A DNA stretch of 15,823 nucleotides from Calditrichota bacterium (GCA_013152765.1 JAADFT010000007.1:1-15823), one strand, 5' to 3'. Shown: positions 6,691 to 15,285, counted from the first letter of the stretch. The notes: generated by a model not told the origin, from the letters alone. Made by a program: numbers and translations.

Positions 6691-6749
6691 GCTTTCGCCA
6701 ACGCGGTCAACGGCAACGCCTGTCCACCCCTGAGTCAACGTCGCTTTGT

Positions 6750-7106
6750 TCAGGACTTCTCCGAGTTCTCCGGCTGCTGAAGGTCATCCAGCGGCCTCTT
6801 CAGAATCTCTTTCAGGGCTTTGCCGGCCTTGAAATGGGTCTTCCGCCGCGCCGGCACGTAGATGATCTCTCCGGTCTTCGGATTCCGCGCTTTGGGCTTC
6901 GGCTTCGTCGTCTTGACCTCGAACACGCCAAAATCGCGGATCTCGATCCGAATTTCCGGGTCCGCCTCGGCCATGTACGCACGAAGCGCTTTGAACACAC
7001 CATCCACGATCTTCTCGGTCAGGTAAATCTTCTCACCGACCAGCTCCGCCGTCTTCTTCGCCACGTCCTTCTTCGTAATGGTGCGCCTCTTAGCATTTTG
7101 CGTCAT
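6750..7106 (-). CDS. HU/IHF family DNA-binding protein
   Basis: A nucleoid-associated, DNA-bending protein of the HU/IHF family, 118 residues. The helical dimerisation half covers about residues 10-50 (TKKDVAKKTAELVG onward), then the beta-arm region with RDFGVFEVK and the DNA-contacting RNPKTGE at 74-80, and the C-terminal HFKAGKALKEIL. It is longer than canonical HU (about 90 residues), with about eight extra basic residues at the start and an acidic, polar tail of about 14 residues. The ATG at 7106 has AAGGAG 8 nt upstream. It sits 90 nt downstream of rel and ahead of ruvX. HU and the IHF subunits cannot be separated by eye. Confidence 0.92.
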   Translation of the reverse strand: MTQNAKRRTITKKDVAKKTAELVGEKIYLTEKIVDGVFKALRAYMAEADPEIRIEIRDFGVFEVKTTKPKPKARNPKTGEIIYVPARRKTHFKAGKALKEILKRPLDDLQQPENSEKS

Positions 7107-7196
7107 TGGCCCTACTCCTTTGCCTTACCTTTTCCCGGTTCCAATTGTGCTCCTAAACGCCTCGCGTCCCTGTTTCCTTCGCTCGTGTTCCACACT

Positions 7197-9434
7197 TCAG
7201 TGTACTTCTTTTGAACTCTCCCAACCCGCGGTGCTACTCTCCATCCGCGACACACTCAGTACCCCCTTCACTTTCCGCACCTTGCTGATCACCCGCGTCA
7301 GATGCGACAGATTCCGCACTTCGATGATGAACATGCCCGAGGCAATGCTGTCTTCCGCCTTCATCTGCGCGTTCACGATGTTCGTGTCCACGGCCGCAAT
7401 GGCCTGCGACACGTCCGCCAGGAGGCCCTTGCGATTCTCCCCGAGGATCTGCAGGCTGACCATGAACTGCTTGTCCTTGTCAACATCCCACTCGACTTCG
7501 ATGTAGCGCTCGGGGTCCTCCATCATGGCCAGGACGTTCTTGCAGTCGGCACGGTGCACCACAATGCCGCGTCCCCGGGTGATGAAGCCCACGATCTTGT
7601 CGCCGGGAACGGGCTGACAGCACTTGCCAAAGTGCACCAGAAGGTTGTCGACCCCGTTCACGCGGATGCCTCGAGCTGTTCCCCGCGCTTTCTGGATGAA
7701 CCGCTGGAAAAGCGAATCCTCTTTCGCCGCTTCGATCTTTTCGGGGGCCAGTTTTCGCACCACGTTCTCGACAGAAAGGTCCCCGCGTCCGATGGCGGCG
7801 TAGAGCTGCTCCAGCGAGTTGTGGCCGAACGTCTGAGCCACATCTTCAAGCTCCTTCTCGTCCTTCGGAATGCGAAAGCGCTTGAAGAAGCGGTTCACGA
7901 TTTCCTGGCCCAGCTCCACGCTCTGCTCGAACTGGGATTCCCGAATCCAGCGCTTGATTCGGCTGCGCGCCTTCGAGGTCTTGACGAATTTCAGCCAGTC
8001 CGGATTCGGCTTCTGGTTGTGACTGGTGATGATCTCCACCTGGTCGCCGCTGTTGAGCTGGTAATTCAGCGGCACAATTCGGCCGTTCACCTTGGCGGCC
8101 AGGCAGTGCAGCCCGATGTCCGTGTGTACAGCAAAGGCAAAGTCAACCGGTGTCGCGCCCCGGGGCAGCTTCAGCAAATCGCCCCGCGGCGTAAACACGA
8201 ACACTTCGTCCTGGAAAAGCTCGATCTTGAGATTTTCAAGGAACTCGCCGGAGTCGCGTACCTCCTGTTGCCACTCCAGCACCTGGCGCAACCACACGAG
8301 CTGCTCATCCAGCTCTTCGTCGGTCTTGCCCTCCTTGTAGCGCCAGTGCGCCGCGATGCCTTCCTCGGCGGTGCGGTGCATTTCTTCTGTGCGGATCTGC
8401 ACTTCCACCATGTTGCCGTCCGGGCCGATCACAGTGGTGTGCAGACTCTGGTACATGTTCGACTTGGGCGTGGCAATGTAGTCTTTGAAGCGGTCGTGCA
8501 CCGGCGTGTACAGGCTGTGCACAATCCCGAGCGCGTAGTAACACTCCTCCACCTTCTCCACGATGATCCGGATCGCGAGGAGGTCGTAAATCTCCTCGAA
8601 CGGCACGCCACGCCGCTTCATCTTGTTGTAAATGCTGAAGAAATGCTTCGGCCGCCCCGTGATCGTTGCTTTCACGCCCGCCTTGCGAAGTTCCTCCTGA
8701 ATCGGGCGTGCGAAGCGGCGGATGTAGCGTTCGCGTTCATCGCGTTTGGCAGCGATCTTTCGCTGGATCTCTTCGTACGCCTCGGGGTCCAGCTCCTTGA
8801 GGGCCAGATCCTCCAGCTCCCACTTCACCCGGGCAATTCCCAGCCGATGGGCCAGCGGCGCGTAGACGTCACGCGTCTCCAGAGCGATTCGCTTGCGCTT
8901 GCGCTCCGGCAGGTACTGAAGCGTGCGCATGTTGTGGAGGCGGTCGGCGAACTTGATCATGATCACACGGATGTCGCGGACCATGGAGAGCAGCATTTTG
9001 CGGAAGTTCTCCGCCTGCCGTTCCTCCACGCTCTCCAGGCGGATGCCGCCCATTTTGGTCACGCCATCGACGAGAGAGGCGATCTCTTCGCCGAACTTCT
9101 CCCGTACCTCGTCCAGGCTAACACCCGTGTCCTCCACAACGTCGTGCAGCAGCCCAGCAGCGACGGTCACGTGATCGAGCTGCAGCTCGGTGAGGATCTT
9201 GGCCACTTCGACCGGATGCTTGAAGTAGGGCTCACCGCTCATCCGGAGTTGTTCGCGGTGGGCGTCGTACGCAAACAGGAAGGCTTTCGCCACCAGAGAC
9301 AGGTCCGCGCCGGTGTCGTAGCGGCGCAGACGGCGCACGATCAACTGGTAGTCCCTGTAAAAGGGATTACCCTGCAGTGTCAGCTTGTGCGCGTCCGCGT
9401 GGACGGCCTTCTCTGTTTCGGCTGTCGTGCTCAC
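7197..9434 (-). CDS. bifunctional (p)ppGpp synthetase/hydrolase, RelA/SpoT family
   Basis: Long RSH protein, 745 residues, controlling the stringent response. The HD hydrolase domain is intact: His73 (KHPVEV), His97-Asp98 (LLHDVVEDT) and Asp164 (FADRLHNMR), so hydrolysis is expected. The synthetase domain follows, with GRPKHFFSIYNKMKRR at about 260-275, EIYDLLAIRI and the substrate-binding NMYQSLHTTV near 326-335. A TGS domain (VFVFTPRGDLLKLPRGATPV onward) lies at about 411-470, a linker with the CCQPV motif near 610, and a C-terminal ACT domain (SLQILGENRKGLLADVSQAI) at about 670-742. The retained HD residues argue for a bifunctional Rel/SpoT enzyme rather than a synthetase-only RelA. The GTG start at 9434 has a weak ribosome site; dnaB ends 78 nt upstream. 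Confidence 0.95.
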   Translation of the reverse strand: MSTTAETEKAVHADAHKLTLQGNPFYRDYQLIVRRLRRYDTGADLSLVAKAFLFAYDAHREQLRMSGEPYFKHPVEVAKILTELQLDHVTVAAGLLHDVVEDTGVSLDEVREKFGEEIASLVDGVTKMGGIRLESVEERQAENFRKMLLSMVRDIRVIMIKFADRLHNMRTLQYLPERKRKRIALETRDVYAPLAHRLGIARVKWELEDLALKELDPEAYEEIQRKIAAKRDERERYIRRFARPIQEELRKAGVKATITGRPKHFFSIYNKMKRRGVPFEEIYDLLAIRIIVEKVEECYYALGIVHSLYTPVHDRFKDYIATPKSNMYQSLHTTVIGPDGNMVEVQIRTEEMHRTAEEGIAAHWRYKEGKTDEELDEQLVWLRQVLEWQQEVRDSGEFLENLKIELFQDEVFVFTPRGDLLKLPRGATPVDFAFAVHTDIGLHCLAAKVNGRIVPLNYQLNSGDQVEIITSHNQKPNPDWLKFVKTSKARSRIKRWIRESQFEQSVELGQEIVNRFFKRFRIPKDEKELEDVAQTFGHNSLEQLYAAIGRGDLSVENVVRKLAPEKIEAAKEDSLFQRFIQKARGTARGIRVNGVDNLLVHFGKCCQPVPGDKIVGFITRGRGIVVHRADCKNVLAMMEDPERYIEVEWDVDKDKQFMVSLQILGENRKGLLADVSQAIAAVDTNIVNAQMKAEDSIASGMFIIEVRNLSHLTRVISKVRKVKGVLSVSRMESSTAGWESSKEVH

Positions 9435-9512
9435 GTTAACCGTCTTTCCAAAATCGCCCCGGGCAACTTCGCAGTCCGCCGGGCTGTTACACCAGAAGAT
9501 CGCACCGGATTC

Positions 9513-10890
9513 TCAGAATCCCGGTTCCGGAACTGGCGGAGCCTCCTCGAATTGAGCCAGGTCCGCGAACAACACGTACTGCTTCACGAAAGCGAGCTCC
9601 ACAATGTCTGTGGGGCCGTTACGTTGCTTGGCCACGATGATTTCCGCCACACCCGGCTTCTCCGTGGGTCCGTACACTTCCGGCCGGTAAATGAAGATCA
9701 CCACGTCGGCGTCTTGCTCGATGGCGCCGGACTCGCGGAGATCCGAGAGAATCGGTCGCCGGTCGCCCGTGCTGCGCTGCTCCACCGCACGCGAAAGCTG
9801 CGACAGCGCCACCACCGGGATGTCCAGCTCTTTGGCGAGAGCCTTCAGCGACTGGGAAATCATGCTGATTTCGATTTGCCGGCTCTCCACCCGGCCCACG
9901 CCGCGCACGAGCTGCAGGTAGTCGATGATGATCATGCCGATGTTGTGCTCGGCTTTGGCCCGGCGCGCTTTGGCCCGAATCTCCAGAATGGTCTGGGCCG
10001 GCGTGTCGTCGATGTAAATCGGGGCCGAGGCCAGATTGCCCACCGCAAGACTCAGTTTGGGCCACTCGGAATTGGGAAGCCGCCCCGTCCGAACCAGGTG
10101 CGAGTCTACCTTGGCTTCCGAGCACAGCATGCGCATGGTCAGCTGGTAACCGGCCATTTCCAGGCTGAAGATGCCGACCGGCACCCCGTAGTCCACAGCC
10201 GCGTTGCGCGCGATGTTCAGGGCAAAAGCCGTCTTGCCCATGCTGGGTCGGCCGGCGATGACGATGAAATCCGAACGCTGAAAACCCGAGGTCAGCTCGT
10301 CCAGCTTCTTGAAGCCGGTGGGCACGCCGGTTACGCCACCGCGGCGGGCGTGGTAGTCTTCGATCGTCTCGAACGTTTTGTGCAGCAGCGGGTCGATGGC
10401 CTGAAAGCCGCGCCTCAACCGGCGCTCGGACAGCGCGAAGATCTTCTGCTCCGCCTTGTCGATCAGGTCGTAAACGTCCTCGTGGCCGTCGTAGGCCTGC
10501 TGCTGAACTTCGTTGGCAACCTCGATCAGCCGGCGGGCCAGCGATTTTTCCAGCACGATCTTGGCGTGGTACTCCACGTTCGCCGCCGACACCGTGTGCC
10601 GGGCCAGCTCGGCAATGTAGTACGCGCCGCCGACTTCGTCCAGCTCGTTATTTTTCTTGAGCTCTTCGGTGACGGTGACAACGTCGACCGGCTCGTTTCG
10701 TTCGAAAAGACGCACAGCGGCCGCAAAGATCTTCTGCTCCCCGCCGGTAGAAAGAACTTGGATCAAGAATCTCGATCGCCTTGCTCACCGCTGTGGGCTC
10801 CACCAAAATGGCGCCCAGCACCGCCATTTCGGCGTCGATCGATTGCGGCGGCAAACGCTCGTCGAGCTGTGCTTCCTGCGCTACTGCCAA
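9513..10890 (-). CDS. dnaB: replicative DNA helicase DnaB, interrupted by a frameshift
   Basis: DnaB unwinds DNA at the replication fork. The N-terminal part starts at a TTG (10890) with GGAGG 6 nt upstream and reads LPPQSIDAEMAVLGAILVEP through DPSSFYRR. The correct continuation, GEQKIFAAAVRLFERNEPVD, is in another frame, shifted one base at about 10740-10746 in a CGGCGGGG stretch. The first frame runs on to a stop at 10648 as non-DnaB sequence. Past the shift the protein is complete: Walker A GRPSMGKTAF, Walker B MIIIDYLQLV, then DLRESGAIEQDADVVIF. Aligned with the family (FYR-HAHQKIF in Bacillus), two bases seem lost or one gained. The combined length of about 458 residues is normal. Since the gene is essential, a sequencing or assembly error is likelier than a true mutation; recoding is a remote option. 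Confidence 0.88.
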
Positions 10891-10962
10891 GCTTTACCTC
10901 CCTCCGAAACCGCGAAAATCCTGCAACCTGGCTCGAATTTTCGAGCCGATCAAATCAAACCA

Positions 10963-11694
10963 CTAACCGTCAGTCTGAGCTGAATCGTTCTCGTCCGATT
11001 CCGCGCTAACCGCCTCATGGTAAACGCGCAGGGCGAAGCGAAGGTCCGAAATGGATCGCTCGTAGTTGCCCATGTTCCGTAGCAACGCCGCCGGGTGGTA
11101 GGTAACCACCATTGGGATGCCGCGAAACTGGTGAATCTGCCCCCGCAGGCGTGACAGCGGCGACAACGTCTTCAGCAACGTCTGAGCGGCAATTCGCCCG
11201 AGACACACAAGCACTTTGGGCTTGATCAGCTCAATCTGCTTCAGCAGGTAAGGCAGACACTGGGCGACCTCCTCAGGGCGCGGATCCCGGTTGCCGGGTG
11301 GACGGCATTTGAGCACGTTGGCGATGTACACTTCCTCGCGCTGTAGGCCTACCTCGTTAAGCATGCGGTTGAGCAGTTGCCCGGCTCGCCCAACGAAGGG
11401 CTCGCCCAAGCGGTCTTCGTCAGCCCCGGGAGCTTCGCCGATGAACATGATGTCGGCGTTCTCGTTGCCTGTGCCGAACACGAAGTTGGTTCGCGTTTCG
11501 GCGAGGGGACACTTGCGGCAATCTTTGATTTGCTCGTAGAAAAGCTGCAGCGGTGAAGGCTTTGGTTTGATTTCTTCCATCAGGAGCTCGGCTTTTTCTC
11601 GTTCGATCACCAGGTCGTTGCCGTTCACTTCCAGCTCAGTCGCCAGCCGAGCCAGCAACTTACGCAGTCCTTCTGTGCCAGCTGCACGCGCCAT
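10963..11694 (-). CDS. uracil-DNA glycosylase, family 4 (iron-sulfur)
   Basis: Removes uracil from DNA, starting base excision repair of deaminated cytosine. The 243-residue protein has the family 4 layout. Cys59 and Cys62 (DCRKCPLAETR) plus Cys130 (VLKCRPPGNRDP) and Cys146 are in the right spacing for a 4Fe-4S cluster. Motif A reads GEAPGADEDRLGEPFVGRAG, and the catalytic-loop motif is HPAALLRN, with His200. The N-terminal 50 residues are a less conserved helical extension. The ATG at 11694 overlaps the coaBC stop by one base (TGATG), indicating translational coupling; an upstream in-frame start would add 25 residues within coaBC and is unlikely. Family 4 enzymes are frequent in thermophiles but not confined to them. 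Confidence 0.93.
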   Translation of the reverse strand: MARAAGTEGLRKLLARLATELEVNGNDLVIEREKAELLMEEIKPKPSPLQLFYEQIKDCRKCPLAETRTNFVFGTGNENADIMFIGEAPGADEDRLGEPFVGRAGQLLNRMLNEVGLQREEVYIANVLKCRPPGNRDPRPEEVAQCLPYLLKQIELIKPKVLVCLGRIAAQTLLKTLSPLSRLRGQIHQFRGIPMVVTYHPAALLRNMGNYERSISDLRFALRVYHEAVSAESDENDSAQTDG

Positions 11695-12911
11695 CACTGT
11701 CCCCGGTGAAGAGCCGCCACCCGCGCCACCAAACGCCGGGCCACCTCGATTTTGGGAAGCACCGGCCACGCGTCCACGCGACCGTCGCGGTCGAGCAGAA
11801 ACACCCGGTTGGTGTCCACGTCGAACCCGGCTCCTTCGTGGCGCGGGTTGTTGATCACGATCAGATCCAGGTTCTTGCTTTGCAGCTTCTGACGTCCGTT
11901 GGCGAGCTCGTTTTCCGTCTCAACAGCGAAGCCAACCAGCGTGCGCTCCCCCTTGTGCTCGCCGGCCCAGCCGAGGATGTCCTCCGTCTGCTCAAGCTCG
12001 AGCACAAGCCCCTGGTCGCCCTTTTTCTTGATCTTCTGGTCGGCGGTCCTCCTGGGCCGGTAGTCACTCACAGCCGCGGCCATGATGAGAACGTCAACAT
12101 CTTCCCAGCGTCGACGCACGGCCTCCGCCATTTCAGCGCTGGTGCGCACCTCCACGCGCTCAACGCCATCGGCCGAGCGGAGCTGCGTGCGTCCCGTGAC
12201 CAGCGTGACGTCGGCGCCAGCCCACAGAGCTGCCTCCGCCAGCGCGTAGCCCATTTTCCCGGAAGACCGGTTCGTAAGCACGCGAACGGGATCCAGCGGT
12301 TCCTCGGTCGGGCCCGCAGTGACCAGCACCCGCACGCCCTTGAGCGCGTCGTGGCCGAGCAACACGCGTTTCACAGCGTCCAGGATGCGCTCCTTGCTGG
12401 CCAGGCGCCCGATCCCCTCTTCGCCGCACGCCAGTTCGCCGCTCTCCGGGTCCACCACCAGCACTCCGCGGTCGCGCAGCGTGCGCAAATTGGCCTGAAA
12501 CGCCGGGTTGACGTACATTTCCTTGTTCATGGCCGGGCAGAGGATGACCGGCACATTCGCGGCGGCCACTAAGGTGCTGAGGGCGTCGTCCGCCAGCCCC
12601 GCAGCCATCTTGCCGACAAAATCGTACGTGGCCGGGGCCACCACAACCACCTGGGCCCAGCGCGCCGCGTCGATGTGTACCGTGGCTCGCGAGCCCGTTT
12701 CCGGGTGGAACAGGTCGGTCAGCACCGGCCGTTCCGACAACGCCTCAAAGGTCAGCGGGGCAACAAACTGCTTGGCAGCGGGTGTCATGACCACCTGGAC
12801 CTCGGCGCCGAGCTTGCGCAGCTCGCGCACGAGTTCGCAGGCCTTGTAGGCCGCGATGCCGCCCGTGACTCCCAACAGTACGCGCTTGCCGCCAAGCAGA
12901 TCGTCAGGCAT
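11694..12911 (-). CDS. coaBC: bifunctional PPC decarboxylase / PPC synthetase CoaBC
   Basis: Two successive steps of coenzyme A synthesis: the C-terminal CoaB half joins cysteine to 4'-phosphopantothenate (CTP-dependent), and the N-terminal flavin CoaC half decarboxylates the product. The 405-residue length is standard. CoaC features are GVTGGIAAYK, the catalytic His79 in VHIDAARWAQ, PAMN at 126-129, and the lid Cys162 in ACGEEGIGRL. CoaB starts near residue 192, with VLVTAGPTEEPLDPVRVLTN, NRSSGKMG, AAAVSDYRP and a KIKKK lysine cluster near 293-297. The ATG at 12911 lies 29 nt after the omega gene. The downstream glycosylase gene overlaps its stop by one base. Identification is secure. Confidence 0.96.
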   Translation of the reverse strand: MPDDLLGGKRVLLGVTGGIAAYKACELVRELRKLGAEVQVVMTPAAKQFVAPLTFEALSERPVLTDLFHPETGSRATVHIDAARWAQVVVVAPATYDFVGKMAAGLADDALSTLVAAANVPVILCPAMNKEMYVNPAFQANLRTLRDRGVLVVDPESGELACGEEGIGRLASKERILDAVKRVLLGHDALKGVRVLVTAGPTEEPLDPVRVLTNRSSGKMGYALAEAALWAGADVTLVTGRTQLRSADGVERVEVRTSAEMAEAVRRRWEDVDVLIMAAAVSDYRPRRTADQKIKKKGDQGLVLELEQTEDILGWAGEHKGERTLVGFAVETENELANGRQKLQSKNLDLIVINNPRHEGAGFDVDTNRVFLLDRDGRVDAWPVLPKIEVARRLVARVAALHRGQ

Positions 12912-12940
12912 CTTGCTGCCCTTGCCAGCTCGTTGCTACG

Positions 12941-13258
12941 TTAAATCTCTTCTTCCTCGCTACCTTCGTCGATGTAGCGGTAGCGAATCTTGCCCTCGAG
13001 CATTTCCTTCATCGCCACCACAGAGGGCTTCGGCAGCCGCAGGTAGTCCTCGTAAGGTTCCGAAGGCGTCAGATCCTCTTCCTCGAAGAAATCGGCCTCG
13101 CCGCCGGGACGGATTTCGGTCTGAATCATCAAATTGTGCTGGGTCTGGGCTCTCTGCTCGTCGTTGATCTGCCGCGCTCGTTTCGCCACGATCATCACGG
13201 CTTCGTACATGCTCTCGGCATGTTTGAGAACCTCAGACAGGTCCAGAGTTTCAACCAT
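12941..13258 (-). CDS. rpoZ: RNA polymerase omega subunit-like protein
   Basis: Small subunit that helps fold and assemble beta-prime in RNA polymerase. The 105-residue protein has an N-terminal helix with YEAVMIVAKRARQIND, matching the omega pattern (A...RARQI), and the C-terminal KPSVVAMKEMLEGKIRYRY, which recalls the Rpb6/omega form of Bacteroidetes-type bacteria (KP...A..E...GKI). The middle and tail are acidic. The start is an ATG at 13258 with a near-perfect AGGAGGTGA ribosome site 6-8 nt upstream. Its position between gmk and coaBC matches Bacillus rpoZ (yloH), which supports the call. A terminator-like hairpin separates it from gmk, so it may have its own promoter or depend on readthrough. 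Confidence 0.85.
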   Translation of the reverse strand: MVETLDLSEVLKHAESMYEAVMIVAKRARQINDEQRAQTQHNLMIQTEIRPGGEADFFEEEDLTPSEPYEDYLRLPKPSVVAMKEMLEGKIRYRYIDEGSEEEEI

Positions 13259-13403
13259 TACAAATCACCTCCTGCGCTATCCCAAATGGTGAATTCTCGC
13301 GAATCGCCCACTGCGTCGCCGAATTCCTCTAACGCCAGCCGAACCCAAGAAGATTCAAAGATTTCTGACTGGCTGGAGTTTCCCATCTGCTGGTCCAGGC
13401 ACG

Positions 13404-13427
13404 AAAAAGGCGAACGTAACGCTCGCC
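13404..13427 (-). terminator. intrinsic terminator or attenuator between gmk and rpoZ
   Basis: On the minus strand GGCGAGCG pairs with CGTTCGCC (8 bp, one G-U pair) across loop TTA and is followed by TTTTT (13404-13408). It starts about 34 nt past the gmk stop. An 8-bp inverted repeat (GGTCCAGG 13392-13399, CCTGGACC 13442-13449) brackets it. CTCGCC just after gmk (13452-13457, minus strand) could pair with the first arm and block the hairpin, an attenuator-like choice that is only inferred. Confidence 0.65.
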
Positions 13428-13460
13428 GAGAAACACATCCTCCTGGACCTGGGCGAGTGC

Positions 13461-14066
13461 TCAGCCGGATGTGCTCCGTTCAAGCAACCTGCGTTCAATC
13501 GCCTCCAGCACCTCCCGCACGGTTGTGTCCAGGTCTTCGTTGACGATGACCGTGTCGTACTGCTTCGCCGCATCCAGTTCCATTTTCACGCGCTGGAGAC
13601 GACGGTTGATCTCTTCTTCCGAATCAGTGCCCCGTTGCCGTAGCCGCTTTTCCAAAACCTCCAGCGACGGCGGCGCCAGGAAAATGAGCAGGCTGTCCTC
13701 GGGAAACGCCCGTTTCAGAGAGAGCCCGCCCTTCACGTCGATGTCGAGCAAAATGATCTTGCCAGCTTTCAGATTCCGGTCGATTTGGTCCTTCAACGTG
13801 CCGTACAGGTGACCGTGCACTTCCGCCCATTCTGCGAAAGCCCCTTCCTGAATGCGGCGGCGGAACTCTTCGTCCGAGAGGAAAAAGTAGTCGCGACCGT
13901 CTTTCTCTCCCGGCCGTGGCGGGCGCGTGGTGGCCGAAACCGAGTAAACAAACCGGTCGTCGCCGCTGTCGAGAATCCTCTTCACCACCGTCGTCTTCCC
14001 GCCCCCGGACGGCGAAGAAATTACCACCAGCAGACCGCGTTGCCCCGCCTTTCTTTCCGCTCCCAT
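13461..14066 (-). CDS. gmk: guanylate kinase
   Basis: Phosphorylates GMP to GDP with ATP in the cytoplasm, needed for GTP, dGTP and indirectly (p)ppGpp supply. The 201 residues match the family. The P-loop SPSGGGKTT is at 18-26, the GMP-binding SVSATTRPPRPGEKDGRDYF at about 43-62, then FAEWAEVHGHLYGT and ILLDIDVKGG, and the lid region RLRQRGTDSEEEINRRL. The ATG at 14066 lies 6 nt after the remA-like stop, so the two genes are coupled; the ribosome site is weak. The order yicC-remA-gmk-rpoZ-coaBC equals that in Bacillus. Confidence 0.96.
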   Translation of the reverse strand: MGAERKAGQRGLLVVISSPSGGGKTTVVKRILDSGDDRFVYSVSATTRPPRPGEKDGRDYFFLSDEEFRRRIQEGAFAEWAEVHGHLYGTLKDQIDRNLKAGKIILLDIDVKGGLSLKRAFPEDSLLIFLAPPSLEVLEKRLRQRGTDSEEEINRRLQRVKMELDAAKQYDTVIVNEDLDTTVREVLEAIERRLLERSTSG

Positions 14067-14072
14067 CCCGGT

Positions 14073-14339
14073 TCAGTCCGCCTCTTCCGTTCCAGCGGCG
14101 AGCTGTCTGTAGTAGCTCTCCACGCGACTCACCAGTGTCTCCACCGAGTTCGCGGAAAGAATCACGTGGCCGCTGTCCGTCACCACCACAGCTTTGGTGC
14201 GGCGACCCATCGTCGCATCCACGAGCATGCCGCGCTCGCGCGCTCCGGAAATCATGCCGCGGATCGGCCGCGACTCCGGCACCACGATGGCCACAATCCG
14301 GTCGACAGCCACGTAGTTGCGAAACCCGACGCTAATCAT
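14073..14339 (-). CDS. RemA-like DUF370 protein
   Basis: An 88-residue protein of the DUF370/RemA family. In Bacillus subtilis RemA (YlzA) is a DNA-binding activator of biofilm matrix operons that forms ring-shaped oligomers; its job in other phyla is not established. The sequence fits along its length: ISVGFRNYVAVDRIVAIV, PESRPIRGMISGARERGMLV, DATMGRRTKAVVVTDSGHVI, then LSANSVETLVSRV. The conserved arginine-rich GRRT segment, implicated in DNA binding, is present. The ATG at 14339 is 9 nt past the yicC stop and gmk follows after 6 nt, the same order as yloC-ylzA-gmk in Bacillus. The C terminus ends in a short acidic tail. Confidence 0.9.
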   Translation of the reverse strand: MISVGFRNYVAVDRIVAIVVPESRPIRGMISGARERGMLVDATMGRRTKAVVVTDSGHVILSANSVETLVSRVESYYRQLAAGTEEAD

Positions 14340-14348
14340 CTTGCCCCG

Positions 14349-15227
14349 CTACTCAATGTTCTGAACCTGCTCGCGAATCTTCTCAATTTCCTCTTTGAGC
14401 TGCACGACACGGTGCGAAATCTCAGCGCTGTACGCTTTCGAGCCGATGGTCGTCGCCTCGCGGTTCATCTCCTGCAGGAGGAAATTCAACCGTCTGCCGA
14501 CGGGCTCGTCTGCTTCAAGGGCTTTCAGGAACTGTTCGTTGTGGCTGTGAAAGCGGACACACTCTTCGGTCACGTCCATTCGATCGACGATCAGGGCCAG
14601 CTCCGTGTTTAGCCGCTCGATGTCGATCTGTTCGTCTTCGAGCAACTGACGGACCCGCTCCTTCAGCTTCCTGAATTGCTCCTCCCGGCGCTCCTCGGCG
14701 ATCTTTTCGATCTCTTTCACCACCGCCTCTAAGCGTTCCACCCGTTCGCGGAGATCCTTTTCGAGGGCGATGCCCTCCTGCCGACGCATCTCGCGCAGGT
14801 TCTCCATTGCCCGCGCCACGGCCTCGGCAATCGGCTCCCACATGCCCTCGATTTCTTCCTCCACACCCTCCGCCGTGATCACGTCGGGGAAGTTGAGCAG
14901 GTGATCGAGCGTCACATCTCCGGCAAGGTCCAGCTCATTCTTCAGCTCATTCAGCAGCCTGGTGTACGCCCTGGCCGTCGGCAGGTCGACGCGCAACACC
15001 GGGGCTTTGTCTTCCCCGTTGCGAATCTTGATCGTGATGTTCACATGCCCGCGTTCGGCGTACTTTCGCACGACGTCGCGCACACGCTGCTCGAGCGTGG
15101 AAAGGTGCTTCGGCAGGCGAACCACGATGTCGAGGAAACGACTGTTGAACGAGCGCGCTTCAGCAACAACGTGAAGGTCACCGCTGACGTACTCCCCCTG
15201 CCCGTAGCCGGTCATGCTGAGAATCAT
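14349..15227 (-). CDS. YicC family endoribonuclease
   Basis: YicC/YloC family protein, 292 residues, a standard length. Escherichia coli YicC promotes RNA decay and family members have been shown to cut RNA; the natural target here is unknown. The N terminus MILSMTGYGQGEY is the family hallmark (SMTGYG), followed by EARSFNSRFLDIVVRLP. A long charged coiled-coil stretch lies at about 165-220. The C-terminal metal and active-site region includes DVTEECVRFHSHNEQF and GRRLNFLLQEMNREATTIGSK, then RVVQLKEEIEKIREQVQNIE. The ATG at 15227 starts about 50 nt from the predicted transcription start; the nearest SD-like AAGGGA is rather far. It is the first gene of the cluster. Confidence 0.94.
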   Translation of the reverse strand: MILSMTGYGQGEYVSGDLHVVAEARSFNSRFLDIVVRLPKHLSTLEQRVRDVVRKYAERGHVNITIKIRNGEDKAPVLRVDLPTARAYTRLLNELKNELDLAGDVTLDHLLNFPDVITAEGVEEEIEGMWEPIAEAVARAMENLREMRRQEGIALEKDLRERVERLEAVVKEIEKIAEERREEQFRKLKERVRQLLEDEQIDIERLNTELALIVDRMDVTEECVRFHSHNEQFLKALEADEPVGRRLNFLLQEMNREATTIGSKAYSAEISHRVVQLKEEIEKIREQVQNIE

Positions 15228-15285
15228 GAGGTCGGTGTGTCCCTTCGGGATGTTTGCATTAAGTTCAAGCTCTTACTGGGCTTAG

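Noticed and set aside
10648..10740. Continuation of the first dnaB frame past the shift as a distinct protein end
   Set aside because: The residues are arginine- and cysteine-rich and unlike DnaB, while the other frame carries on the family sequence.
7302..11009. Plus-strand open frame of 1235 codons opposite rel and dnaB
   Set aside because: It lies antisense to two clearly identified genes, with low-complexity composition typical of the reverse frame of GC-rich coding DNA, and no recognisable domain.
11706..12572. Plus-strand open frame of 288 codons opposite coaBC
   Set aside because: Shadow of coaBC, whose motifs are complete on the minus strand.
13355..13435. Short minus-strand frame starting right after AGGAGG between gmk and rpoZ
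   Set aside because: The SD-like sequence abuts the ATG with no spacing, and the frame runs through the terminator hairpin.
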